From Scleropages formosus (taxonomy: Eukaryota; Chordata; Actinopteri; Osteoglossiformes; Osteoglossidae), in NCBI RefSeq assembly GCF_900964775.1, contig NC_041825.1, forward strand, positions 12,525,001 to 12,589,000: a stretch of 64,000 nt of DNA, read 5' to 3'. Every line of letters begins with the position of its first letter. Position 1 is the first letter of the stretch. Shown piece by piece: positions 36,216 to 47,703 of the stretch. A model generated the notes under the pieces. That model was not told where the DNA came from and made no database searches. It saw only the letters and a list, made by a program, of their open reading frames with translations. A program made the translations under genes and the position numbers.

Positions 36216-38236
36216 GTAGGCGTGCAGTGCCGGTGGAGCTCGTGGAACATAACTTATGTTATAAGTACTCGAATGATGATTTCTCGGTGTGTTTTTTTAT
36301 GCACTTGCGTCAAAATTGTCTTGGCTGAGGCGAAGGAATTTCCTCGTAAGTGTAACCGTGGAGCGCGCAGCCCAGTTTTGTGTCACTACACCGCAGGACC
36401 GGGAGTCCAGGTAAAACCAAAGTCTTGGAAGTGACTGAGCAGAGACGGGTTTAGCCTGGAGTTTCTAGCTGTTCTTAAATTTCACCCCGTCTCTGCATGT
36501 TTTAATAACAACAACAATCATGTTGTATTCCAGTTAAATTTCGCGTTGCGAGTGACTTTGACTTGAGGAGCGCTTGAGCGCGCGCTGGTGGTGGCAGGTG
36601 CTGCGGTGCTCGAGGACGCGGACACGTTCGCTCGAGTCGAGGCGAGGCGGCTGGGCGAAGCGCCGCTCCCGTGTCCTTCCGTGGGCTGCGTGGGCCCGTT
36701 ACTCTAGACTAATGGCTACGGTAAAACACACACACACACAAATGGGTCAGAGGCACTGCGGGCTCTCACGCTGTCTGAGAGCTGAGATCTAATTAGTAGT
36801 ATATAATAATAATTATAATATTTTTTGTTGCACTTCGTTTTGGGTGGAGCAGTTAATCTGGAACTTTCTCCATCCATGTGGCATGTCAGAATTCTGTGCT
36901 GCTTAATGAAGTGGGGTGTACAGTATATAAACAAAAATGTATATTTATTACAATATTTGACTACTTTGTTATAATATTTAAAATGCACTGGGCATGAGTG
37001 TAGTCATTTACAGTAGCTGATGTTTGCTGTAGGTTATTAATATTTCCATCATGTCAACACATCATTTGTGGGGCAACAAATGGATATGTATTTACTGAAC
37101 TTTCCGCTGTTTTGGTATAGAGGAAGCAAGGAGGAATTAAATATCAATTATAATTAAATTGTTCCAAAAATTGAATTTAGTTTCAGACTGAAAAGATTTG
37201 TTGGACTTGGGGAATGATTGCGATGTGTGGGATAAATTTACAGTATCCATATTTATTTGTCTTCACAAGCCAGGTAATTAAAGAAACCCACGGCAGCATT
37301 TAACATGTTTAGTCTGTATGTCTGACGGTTTATTTGAACTGTATAGGAAGAAACAGCTAGCCTTGTTAAGGCACAGTGATACCAGGATTGAAACACTGTA
37401 ATAAGAACACAAGGTATGAAACGGTTTGACATACTCTCATTAGAACAATCTGTGCAAATCTCTCAGACTTGTATCCTTTCGTTGTGCAGTAAAAGCATGT
37501 TTTTCCAAAGATGTAGTTTACCTTCCAGAGTTTACCTAGTGTGTCCGGATTGCAACATTGTTCTTGTTTCCAGCTGAACTAATATATTTTTACAATCGGA
37601 AGTTGATCTGTTTTTAAAAAACCTTGAAATTTTCTGGAAAAACTGGAGTGGCTTTGTGAGATTGAGTAAAAATAGTGATAAGGTGACAACAGTGCCATAA
37701 AGATATTCTGCTTTCCAAATATTGACTGACAGTGTTCTCTGCCATATTCAGTTACTCCTTCTTGGAAGAACTTTGCACGGGGCTCAACTTTGAGGACCAT
37801 ACTCACTATTTACAGAAACCGGATGAGGAACTCAAATTCATAGTAAGAGTCTTTAAGAATACCATAATAATCAGAAACATTGAGTTTTTTTTTTAACTAA
37901 CTGTGCAATTTATAACAAAAATAGAGCATATATCAGAAATTGAAATTTGCCTAGAATAAGTACTGAATACAACATCTCAATAATGAAGATGATCATACTG
38001 ATGCAAAAATGTGTTCGGCACTGTTTGTTTAGTGAAGTGTGTCTTCTAAGGTCACTTTCTTATATGAATTAATTCAGCACCCACGATATTTTTAGCCACA
38101 TTCTTCAGTGCCTGGGGAGAATAAATTTCATCTACAGTTGTCAAGACTTCATGTACTGAGAGTATGCTTAACAAAACAAAGGATTATTTCTTTGCTCCAA
38201 GATATTAGTATATCCTTTATACAGAGAGCAAAAAAT
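36216..38236. other. Gene-free stretch (candidate tex2 intron 1)
   Basis: CpG-rich to about 36710, a short CA run at 36727-36740, then AT-rich unique-looking DNA with no repeats or ORFs of note. Confidence 0.5.
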
Positions 38237-38608
38237 TGTCACGCCTTTGGCTGGGCACTCATTGTCTGCACCTGTCCACGATCCCAGCGGCAGGCAATAA
38301 AAGGAGCAGCCTGTTAGTGGACAGATTGCGGAACCTCTTTGAACATCGCTCTCCTATTGCCCCATGCTCTTTGCCTTAGCTCATTCACTTACCCCCTTTC
38401 CTGTTCCAGACCCCCTCGGCATTTCCCTTGGCTCCCTGACCATTGCTCTCATCTCCCTGGCTATGAATCTCGGAATGCTCCTTCAGACGACGATCGCGCC
38501 TCAACTGACCACTGCCTGTCCCCGGACCACTCTCTTGTCTAGCCCTTAATAAAACCCGCACCTGTGCTTCAGTCCGGTCTCCTGTCATGTCCTTCAGGAA
38601 GCATGACA
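38237..38608 (+). mobile_element. Solo LTR
   Basis: A 372 bp fossil beginning TGTCA and ending TGACA, flanked by a perfect 5 bp duplication AAAAT (38232-38236 and 38609-38613). It contains CAATAAAAGG at its first third and an AATAAAA poly(A) signal near the end. No internal region remains, so it arose by LTR-LTR recombination. Probably Gypsy-like, but the family is not certain. The perfect duplication suggests it is not very old. Confidence 0.8.
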
Positions 38609-38704
38609 AAAATACTATAAGGCCAACATGCAAAATTTCAAACTCTGCGTCTTTCTAAGCTTATGTGCTGAATTAATTCATATAAGAACGTGACATAAGC
38701 AATA

Positions 38705-38930
38705 CACACACACACACACACACACACACATTTTCAGAACCGCTTGTCCCATACAGGGTCACGGGGAACCGGAGCCTACCCGGTAACACAGGGCATAAGG
38801 CCGGAGGGGGAGGGGACACACCCAGGACAGGACGCCAGTCCGTCACAAGGCACCCCAAGCGGGACTCGAACCCCAGACCCACCAGAGACCAGGACTGCAG
38901 TCCAACCCACTGCGCCACCGCACCCCCCTA
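38705..38930 (-). repeat. tRNA-derived SINE with CA tail
   Basis: Full-length minus copy with (CA)n at 38705-38730 as its tail. The following stretch to 42391 has no recognisable gene or repeat. Confidence 0.9.
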
Positions 38931-41900
38931 CATAAGAAATAAATTCTTAAAAAATGTTTGACTTGGGAAGTATTGCTCCTGGAGTTAAACTACAGGTTTA
39001 AAATGTATTTTTTCTAGACAGCATATGGAAACATTACTTCCTCATTTTTTTTTTTTACTTAAAATGAACATCTATACCTATGCAGTCATAATAAAATGTA
39101 TGACATTATTGAAGTGGAACTGCTTAAAGTAACCGTCTGCCATATTCTAAACAGAAATCTGAAACCAGAGATATTAAAAATCCAGCCAATTCAGGGTCAA
39201 GATGAGCTTGAAATAATTGTTAAATTAGAAACTGCTGATGTTTTGAAATCTGTAGATACGGAGACAACTGTGGTGCAGTTTGAAAGCTGAAGATGTTGCT
39301 TCTGAACAATGTCAAAAGAATGACTAAATATGCATGCTTTTCCTCTGCTGATTCATAGCTGAATTATCACAGTTCAGCTGCATGTCATGAACATGTTTTT
39401 CAAGCCAATGGCTCTGAATTCTTCATTTAAAAATATTAGTTTACATTTCAAGTTACATTTTTACTGGCGTCTTCTTCATTTTATACTGATATCTTCTGCC
39501 TGAGGACTGGCATCCTGTGCACACTGAAACAGCAATGCTGCAAATAAATGTTACAAGTGTTAAGTTTTACAGTAAATTTTTAAGTAATTATAGCTTTACC
39601 TGAGGTTTTGATGGAACCTTAGCAGTGAATAATTTGAGGGCTGTCTGAATTATTAAATGTTTATTAATTGTACCATAAGTGATTGGATTAAGAAGCAAAT
39701 TGAGTTCAGAACAGACTTCTGGTCCCAACTGTGTACATTGAGGACCCAGTGTATAAGCGCAATTAAAGGTAACACAAAGCACAAATTAGAAATGTCAAGT
39801 CGTTATCATTAGTCTCGTTTGCTTTTCCTTTCGTTAAGTTTTCTTTTATCACCGCTCAGATATTAAAGAAATTTCATTGTACAGTTGGATAAGTTTTAAT
39901 AAGCATGATTAAGTCAGACAAAAGGAGTTGGGAACTCAATTAGAGTCTTGCTTTAATTAATTCCCTCGACAGTTTACTTGTCAAGAAAAATGTTCTCAGA
40001 AAGTAAAACAAGTCACATCCACGTAGTTGTGCATAACTGTTCAGAAAAGAATTCTGAATTTATACTGAGACTTTACTGTGTATGGGTCATGTTGCCATCC
40101 TACTTTATGAGCATTGCAGCTCTTGTCTGGTTAACAAGTTAACACCTTCCTTAATTTTATTAGAGTTATATTGTTGATTAACTAAAGCATGTAAAGTTTC
40201 AGAAATTGTAACAGAAGAAGAGTCATTAAGTTATCTTTTTGAAAAATGATTCAGATTCAGAGGAACTGTATTATTTGATGTTTATGTAGCAAGTTTTTTC
40301 CACACTAAAGCTTTATAGATGTATACAATGGACATACATCTTATTTTGTTGCTTTCTGCTCAGTTTTTAGATGTATTAGAAAAAAAAATTGTTCCTTTTG
40401 CAAGTACTTTATAGCAACGGCATCTTCCTACCTTGCCATATTGTAATCAGGTCAAGCCAGAATTGCCAGCACTAGTAATCCAAAACTCACTTTGCCCCTA
40501 TAGTAGTACTGATAAACTACATGAGTGAGGGGTAGAGAGGCAGACGACGGAGGAAAATCTGCTGGATTAACAAGCGACGTAATTCACTACAGCTGTCTGC
40601 TCTCCTTTCAGCCATCACAACCTCAGTCAACCCCTTACAACTGCCCTGACCCCATAGCCTTGTGATCTTCTGTCTGTTTTCTCCATGGATTCCTGTCTGT
40701 GTAAATTTACCAGGATAATGCCTCAATGCTCCTACATGTGGCACCTTGCCTTGTGTTGCAGAATGTTCCATGCAACAAATTTCTAAATGCTTGGGATTAT
40801 TTTTGCACAACACAGAGAAATTGTAGAATAAAGGATATTCTAAGTGTTGGCACACCGCAGACCTGTGTATGAATGAAAAAGGAAGAGCTTTTTTGTAAGA
40901 TCATTAGTTGAGACAATAAACTAATAAAAAATTTAAGTACCCCATCCAAGCCACAGTGAAAACCTCCTGTCATAACACTCAGAATTCAACTTTCCATGTT
41001 CAGAATTCTCATAACACATTGTGACTAACATGTAATACTTACATGTTTTTATATTATGCAGCAAGCTTCTGTAATTGATATAACTTTGAATAAGGCATTT
41101 AAACACAATTTGTTTTCACATTCAAAAAACGCATATGTGCTGTGCTTATTTACCTATATGGAGTGTTTTGTGTGAGAGAAATGTATGCACTGTGACAATA
41201 TATTAGACATTAGATGATTATCTGTTTGGGAAAATTTATTGTAGAACCAAACAAATGAATTATGGTAATGCTTTAACAACCATGACACTGTGTTGTTAAG
41301 ATTACATTGTGTTGTTCGATATCACATGGAACAGTATATGATGAGCTATGTTTTAGGATTAAAGTTTATGGGTCACGATGAGTCAATAAATATAAATACA
41401 AATATGCAAACTCCCCAGAAGAGTCAGGCTACCTAAAAGTATGAAATTAGCAAGTGAAGCTTTGAAATTGCTGTACATTACATGAAAAAGGCACTATTGT
41501 GTTTATAACTGACCTTAAAAGCCAAAGGGGTGCATTTATGGAATCTTACATGTATTTTGAGTAATTGAAGTAAGAAACGTATGTAGTCATACACCATAAA
41601 ATCTAAAAGACTGTCCAAGTTGTAAACAAGAACTTGTCACCAATTCTAGGATATCATGCTGCCCTGGTTAATCTATTCAAGGGTTGTGTCAAAGTAGTCA
41701 TATCCCAGTTTGAACAACGCCGATTGCTTCTGACAATCACTTGATTTGAGAGAGCTTGGCGTAGGTCAGAGAACCAACAACTGTGGCTTATGAAAAGTGT
41801 GAAAATGTGGTACGAGTCCTACTCTAGCGCTCATCGTGATGCTGACTGAAAAGCATGGACGAGACCATTGTTTGGCTGGCTGGGAATGCGCACTTCCTAC

Positions 41901-42391
41901 AAAAGTGTTTCATAACCATATCAGCCACCAAGCTTTGTTGTGTAGATGAGATTATGTCAGCGTGTGGGATTTACTGCTGGAATTGTTGTTTCCTGAACTG
42001 AGAACTGCTCAGATAAGCATGCTTACCCATTTGACAGAGCTACATGGGAACTGGAAAGTGCCAAAGCATGTCCACCGATATTTTTGTACCGTATGCAGTG
42101 CGATTACTTTGCATACTGGAACATCGAATGTATGTTTAATGTGTAAAAGACTGGTTTGTTTTTTTTTTAGTGGTGGTAGGGGGTTTCAACATTGCAGCAA
42201 ACATGCTATTAGAAGTGCAGTTCGTGTCATACCTGAAGCAGCAAGGCAACATTAAGCTTTTAAAATGTGCAATAATTTGCAGTTTGTTTGAAAGGTCTAC
42301 AGGGTTTTCAGTTATACCGTCTTGTCAAGCAGTGAGGTTTTTTGCTATGACTACTTACAGTATATATTTTGAATAAACTACATCTTTTTAT

Positions 42392-42595
42392 GTGGGGGGC
42401 GCAGTGGCATAGTTGGTTTGACCGGGTCCTGCTCTCTGGTGGGTCTGGGATTTGAGTCCCGCTTGGGGTGCCTTGTGACGGAGTGGCATCCCGTCCTGGG
42501 TGTGTCCCCTCCCCCTCCAGCCTTGCGCCCTGTGTCGCTGGGTTAGGCTCCGGTTCGCCGCGACCCCACTCGGAACAAGCGGTTTGAGATAACGT

Positions 42596-42628
<33 letters not shown>
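42392..42628 (+). repeat. tRNA-derived SINE with TG tail
   Basis: Full-length plus copy: box A-like GTGGCATAGTTGG, box B-like region GGGATTTGAGTCC, tail (TG)n to 42628. Confidence 0.9.
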
Positions 42629-42631
<3 letters not shown>

Positions 42632-43031
42632 ACGTACATCTTATTATTCCATGACAAATGCAGAGATGTGTTGAGAATGAGTTAACCAAGGGGAAAGGTA
42701 TAATCCTAAAACATGACCATAATGAAATACTGTGAAACACAATTTTCAAACAGAGTTGCATGCATGGAAGATCTCCACAGACTGCTTTATAAAGGAGAAA
42801 AATAATTTGTATTATCTGGAAACTGATATTGCGTCCCTTTAATTTACTGTACTCCTAGAGGAAACACAAAACAATAAGGGTCTAAATAACGTGAAGGAAC
42901 AGTCATGCTAACACACTGTATATTTCTCTTTCTCTATACGACAGGGATTTGTTTCTCAGCTGTAGTTTCAGAACTGATACAGGAAGTAGGTAAATGTATC
43001 AAGTACAAGAAATATTTTTTTAAAACTGTAT

Positions 43032-43815
43032 TCAAGCCCGCAGTGGGTTGGACCGCAGTCCTGCTCTCCCGTGGGTCTGGGGTTCGAGTCCCGCTTGGGG
43101 TGCCTTGCGACGGACTGGCGTCCCGTCCTGGGTGTGTCCCCTCCCCCTCTGGCCTTACGCCCTGTGTTACCGGGTAGGCTCCGGTTCCCCGTGACCCCGT
43201 ATGGGACAAGCGGTTCATACCAGGGGGTGCGGTGGCGCAGTGGGTTGAACCACAGTCCTGCTCTCCGGTAGGTCTGGGGTTTGAGTCCCGTTTGGGGTGC
43301 CTTGCGACGGACTGGCGTCCCGTCCTGGGTGTGTCCCCTCCCCCTCCGGCCTTACGCCCTGTGTTACCGGGTAGGCTCCGGTTCCCCGTGACCCCGTATG
43401 GGACAAGCGGTTCTGAAAATGTGTGTGTATGTGTGTGTGTATTCAAGCCAAGATTTTCCGGCTTGCCGCGACCCCGCTTGGGGCAAGTGGTTGTCGACAG
43501 TGCAGTACATTCAAGCCAAAAGTGTTTATCATTCTATAGGAGTACGAGGTCAGAAACATGGGTGAGCATTTAACGTTGACCATTATTACTTCATTGAAGT
43601 TCCTGTGGGGTGGTGTGGTGGTGCAGTGGGTTAGACCACAGTCCTGCTCTCCGGTGGGTCTGGGGTTTGAGTCCCACTTGGGGTGCCTTGTGACAGACTG
43701 GTGTCCTGTCCTGGGTGTGTCCCCTCCCCCTCTGGCCTTATGCCCTGTGTTACTGGGTAGGCTCTGGTTCCCTGTGACCCTGTATGGGACAAGTGTGTGT
43801 GTGTGTGTGTTTGTG
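43032..43815 (+). repeat. SINE cluster, four copies in 0.8 kb
   Basis: A 5'-truncated copy (about 43036-43217), a full copy (43224-43438), a short tail fragment (about 43452-43498) and a full copy with TG tail (43603-43815), all on the plus strand. TGTATTCAAGCC occurs at both ends of the first pair (near 43026 and 43438) and a third ATTCAAGCCA lies near 43510, marking successive insertions at one site. Confidence 0.85.
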
Positions 43816-43819
43816 TGAA

Positions 43820-44572
43820 GTTCCTGTCTGGACTACTGCAACTCTCTCCTCTGTGGTCTTCCTGCTAATGCCATCAAATCTCTGCAGCTTCTACAGAATG
43901 CTGCTGCATGAGTTGTGTTTGATTTGCCGAAGTGCTCCCATGTATCTCCTCTACTCATTTCTCTGCACTGGCTTCCTATAGCTGCCTGAATCAAATTCAA
44001 AACCCTGGTTACTATGTACAAATGCATCAATAGAACTGCTCCCAGCTAATTACAAGACTTAATCAATACACCCCAGCCAGGCCCCTTTGCTCGTCTACTT
44101 CCGCTTGCTTGGTGGTCCCGCTCGGTGGTTCTCGGTTCTGGGTCCGTTGTGGTGAAATGACCTTCCCCTGTCACTCAGAACTGCGGAAACTCTGTCTATT
44201 TTCAAGAAGGGTCTGAAAACCCACCTTTTCCGGACCCACTTCGCCCAAGATCTCTCCAGCTCATTTATGGTGTAACTGTTCACGCATTGTAACTCCATAA
44301 GCATCCTCAGATACAACCTTTATTCAGCCATTACTCTGGCATTGTACTTGCTCATTTGTGTATCAAAAAATTGGTGGGAGGGTATCGGGATTTGTCTATC
44401 CTGTGTCTTATGCATCTACTCGAACGATGAACCTCGGTGGAGCAAGTGGTAGGGAACAAACTAGGTTTGGTTGAGACATTCTCTTAATGTCATGCATAAA
44501 TTGTACTTTTTCTGAGATGTACGTCGCTTTGGACAAAAGCGTCTGCTAAATGAGTAAATGTAAATGTAAGTT
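43820..44572 (+). mobile_element. L2-clade LINE, 3' end
   Basis: Degenerate reverse-transcriptase C-terminus, readable as LDYCNSLLCGLP, then LHWLP, then NDLPLSLRTAETLSIFKKGL and KTHLFRTHF, with stops between. The 3' tail is GTCTGCTAAATGAGTAAATGTAAATGTAA-like. 5'-truncated at the SINE that precedes it. The same tail appears in 12296-12475, 18607-18786 and 30260-30452 and, inverted, in several SINEs. Confidence 0.8.
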
Positions 44573-45847
44573 GCGATGTTCAGCTTGCAGACATCTCTCC
44601 AGCTCCTAACGAAAAGTCTTTAGGTAACTGTCAGTTAGCACCTCACTTTGCGACTGGAACGGGCTAAGTAAGGTACCCCTTACACATACCCGACTACATT
44701 TTATCTAATGAGTAAAGGACTTTTGATTTCACTGCACAATGTATTGACTTTGCTGAAGAATTTTCATAAGTGAAATATTTGGTCACAATGAAAATTTGGG
44801 ATTTGGGTGCAAATGCCGTTGAGTTGATGTGGACCACTTGAGTGGTTTACCGCTGCATTCTTCCGCGCACGGCTTTAGTCTGCAAACGCTGAGAGACCAT
44901 GGAAATTCTGCGTGCCATGAGGTGCATTCGAATCTGCACACAAATGTACACTTAGGCTGCGCCACAATACCCATACAGCAGCGAATATTACATTGTATAT
45001 TTCTTAGCGAACATGTGTGATTATGCTATGTATGAACCTACATTTGGTATTTTTACCTTATGTAGCTATTTTTTATCTTTTTTACTTTTACATTTTTTAC
45101 TATTCTGTGTACTTTTTGCTTTTTTATTTCCGTTGCCATATAGCACTTGGTAGTAGAAAAAGCTACATAAGGCAGGTCATCTTATTGTTGTAAAGATATG
45201 CTCTGCATAGTCACTAAAAGACTGGCAAGGTCCATTATGTAAACTTATTTAAAAGCGAATGGATGAAAAATATACATTTACACTTGAAATAAAAAGAGCA
45301 GTCAAAAAGTCAGGGCTGGGTAAAGTGTACGTAGTAAAAAGTAAAACTATAATTTGGTAAAATATTCCGAGATAAAGCCATACACACAGTCATGCAGTAC
45401 AGCTTGATGTTTTTGCATTTACAGATACGATCCAAACATGCATATTAGTCTCGCAAGCCTAAACCTATTTGTTGGCTGGACTTTTCGTTTGAGATTAAGT
45501 GCTGCAGTTTGATGTATTGGATTACAGTTTACGCACTGCCCCATTTTTCAGATAATATCAAGAAAAAAAGCGTTCTGCTCTATTTTTATTTATATCAGAG
45601 TGTGCGCTTATCCCTGATCCGTTTGCAGGGGAAGAGTTCTCCTCTTGCGGAAAAAGCAGGGGCAGCAGTTAATTGTTGAGGCAAAAGCAATTTGTTTGTC
45701 AGTGACATTTGGACCAGCGTCCCACTGACGTCCTGAAGTTGGGTTTCTTACTGCAAACATCTGTGCAGACTGAGCCTGAGGGAAAGCGTCATATAATGGT
45801 CGGATGGTTCAGATGCTGACCGTCTGTCTCCTTTGTTTACTCCGCAG
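44573..45847. other. Intronic or intergenic DNA before tex2 coding exon 1
   Basis: No ORF or repeat recognised. It ends in a good splice acceptor, TTTACTCCGCAG, at 45847, showing that this is intronic for the spliced tex2 transcript. Confidence 0.6.
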
Positions 45848-45877
45848 TGTTTGAAGGCTACAGTGCAAAGATAAGAA

Positions 45878-47649
45878 ATGGAGGAGACTGCAACGAGTGA
45901 ATCGACACCTGGGTCACCCCATTATTTTGGCCAGGTCCACAGTGCCACGCTGGAACCACAAACAGTTGCTCAGCAGGGCATTTTGATCCAGCTCACCGGC
46001 ACCGAGGGTGAATGGGACAGCCTAGATGACAGCAATCTCATCTTTCCACTGGAGCGCGATGAGGAGACCCTTTCGAGCGTCGCATCCAACAGCATGTCGC
46101 TGGTGGATGAGTGGGGTCTCCACTCTCCTGCTTTCCACGTCCCCTTGTCGTCCTCATCCCCCGGCTCCCTGGGGGACTTTGGCCTCTCTGCCCCCAGTTT
46201 CCTGTCCCCACACTCACCTCCTAGGCCCACCGCTCCCATCTCCAAACCCTTTGTGAACCTTGTCAAGTCCCTCTCTACAGAGATCGAGTCCAAAGAGGCC
46301 TCCCTCAAGCCCAAACCTCTCCTCAGCCTGGTCAAGTCCATTTCCACAGAGATTGCCCGCACTGAACCAGAGGTCTCCCAGTCACGGTCGGATTCCAAGC
46401 TGAACCTGCACCTCTGGAGGCAGTTCACCCAGCCCAAGGGCCGCAGTGGGGACTCCAGGACAGCCCCACCCTCCCCCAGTAGCCTCTCCCCTTCTGAGCC
46501 TAAAGCTGGATTCTTTAAAGTAGAGTTGGAGGACACCCGCCGCAAGTTCTCCGAAGCAGTCCAAGAGCAATTTAGCATGTTCAGCAAAATCATGGGAGAG
46601 GAAAGCTGTGGGAGCCCTAAGCATCAGAGGGTGGGAGGCCCCACAGACTCTGCAGGCTCACGGGGAGCTGGTCCCGGTGGGAGCAGATTGTCTAGCGACT
46701 CGGTGGCTGTAGAGACTCATGGCAGAAACATGAAGAGACTGGACTGTGACCCAGGTGGCACACCACCCAGAAGGCTTAGAATGACCACATCCAAGCTGTG
46801 CCTTTCTTCAGAGCATTGTGGGAAGGTGTGTGGAAGAGAAAACAAATTGGAAATCTGTGCATGTGGTGACGTAATTCAGGTGCTTGGGATCGGGGACCGG
46901 GAGGCCTCCCACAGGTTGTTGGGACGCTTAGTTCCTCTGCAGTCTGCTCCACCAGTGCCAGACAAGTGGCTGTTCTTCATTGCCGTGGTGGCCTATAGCT
47001 ACTTTGTCCTGCCGCTGCCGCCTTACCTATCAGGCCTGTCTCTTGGCTTGGCCTGTGGCTTCATTCTGGGCCTCCTGCTTGTCCTCCTGTTGGCTCCTCA
47101 ACATTCAAATCACCCACAGAGGAGCTTGGGGATTCTGGACACAAGCATGCAGCCTGAGATGCTTTATACAGGACGTGAAGAGCCAGTCATTTTAAAGGTA
47201 AGTCACCGACGAGGGTGAAAACAGTTACTGAGTGGTTATTACACTCAGGTTAGTATCTGTGTAATTAATCATTCTGTGTTCACAGTGTGTTAATTCAACA
47301 GGAATGTTAATGTCATATAAGGTGCAATTTTGCTCTTAATGAATGCAAACAGTAATGTGCAGCAATTATCTTTGAGCTGACAAGATATACTAGGTTCTCC
47401 TGATTTCTTTGAAAAGTGACAGATTTGATCCCACTAAATAAAAAGTAAAAAAGTAGTTTTTTTTAAGCTTAGATTATATTCAGTGTATGGGGGACGCGGT
47501 GGTCTGGGGTTCGAGTCCCGCTTGGGGTGCCTTGTGAGAGACTGGCGTCCTGTCCTGGGTGTATCCCCTCCCCCTCCGGCCTTACACCCTGTGTTGCCAG
47601 GTTAGGCTCTGGCTCCCCGCGACCCCTACTGGGACAAGCGGTTCTGAAA

Positions 47650-47703
<54 letters not shown>

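Noticed and set aside
43071-43573. Repeated ORFs with phrases such as [20 protein letters not shown]
   Set aside because: They are translations of the tRNA-derived SINE and recur wherever it is inserted; not genes.
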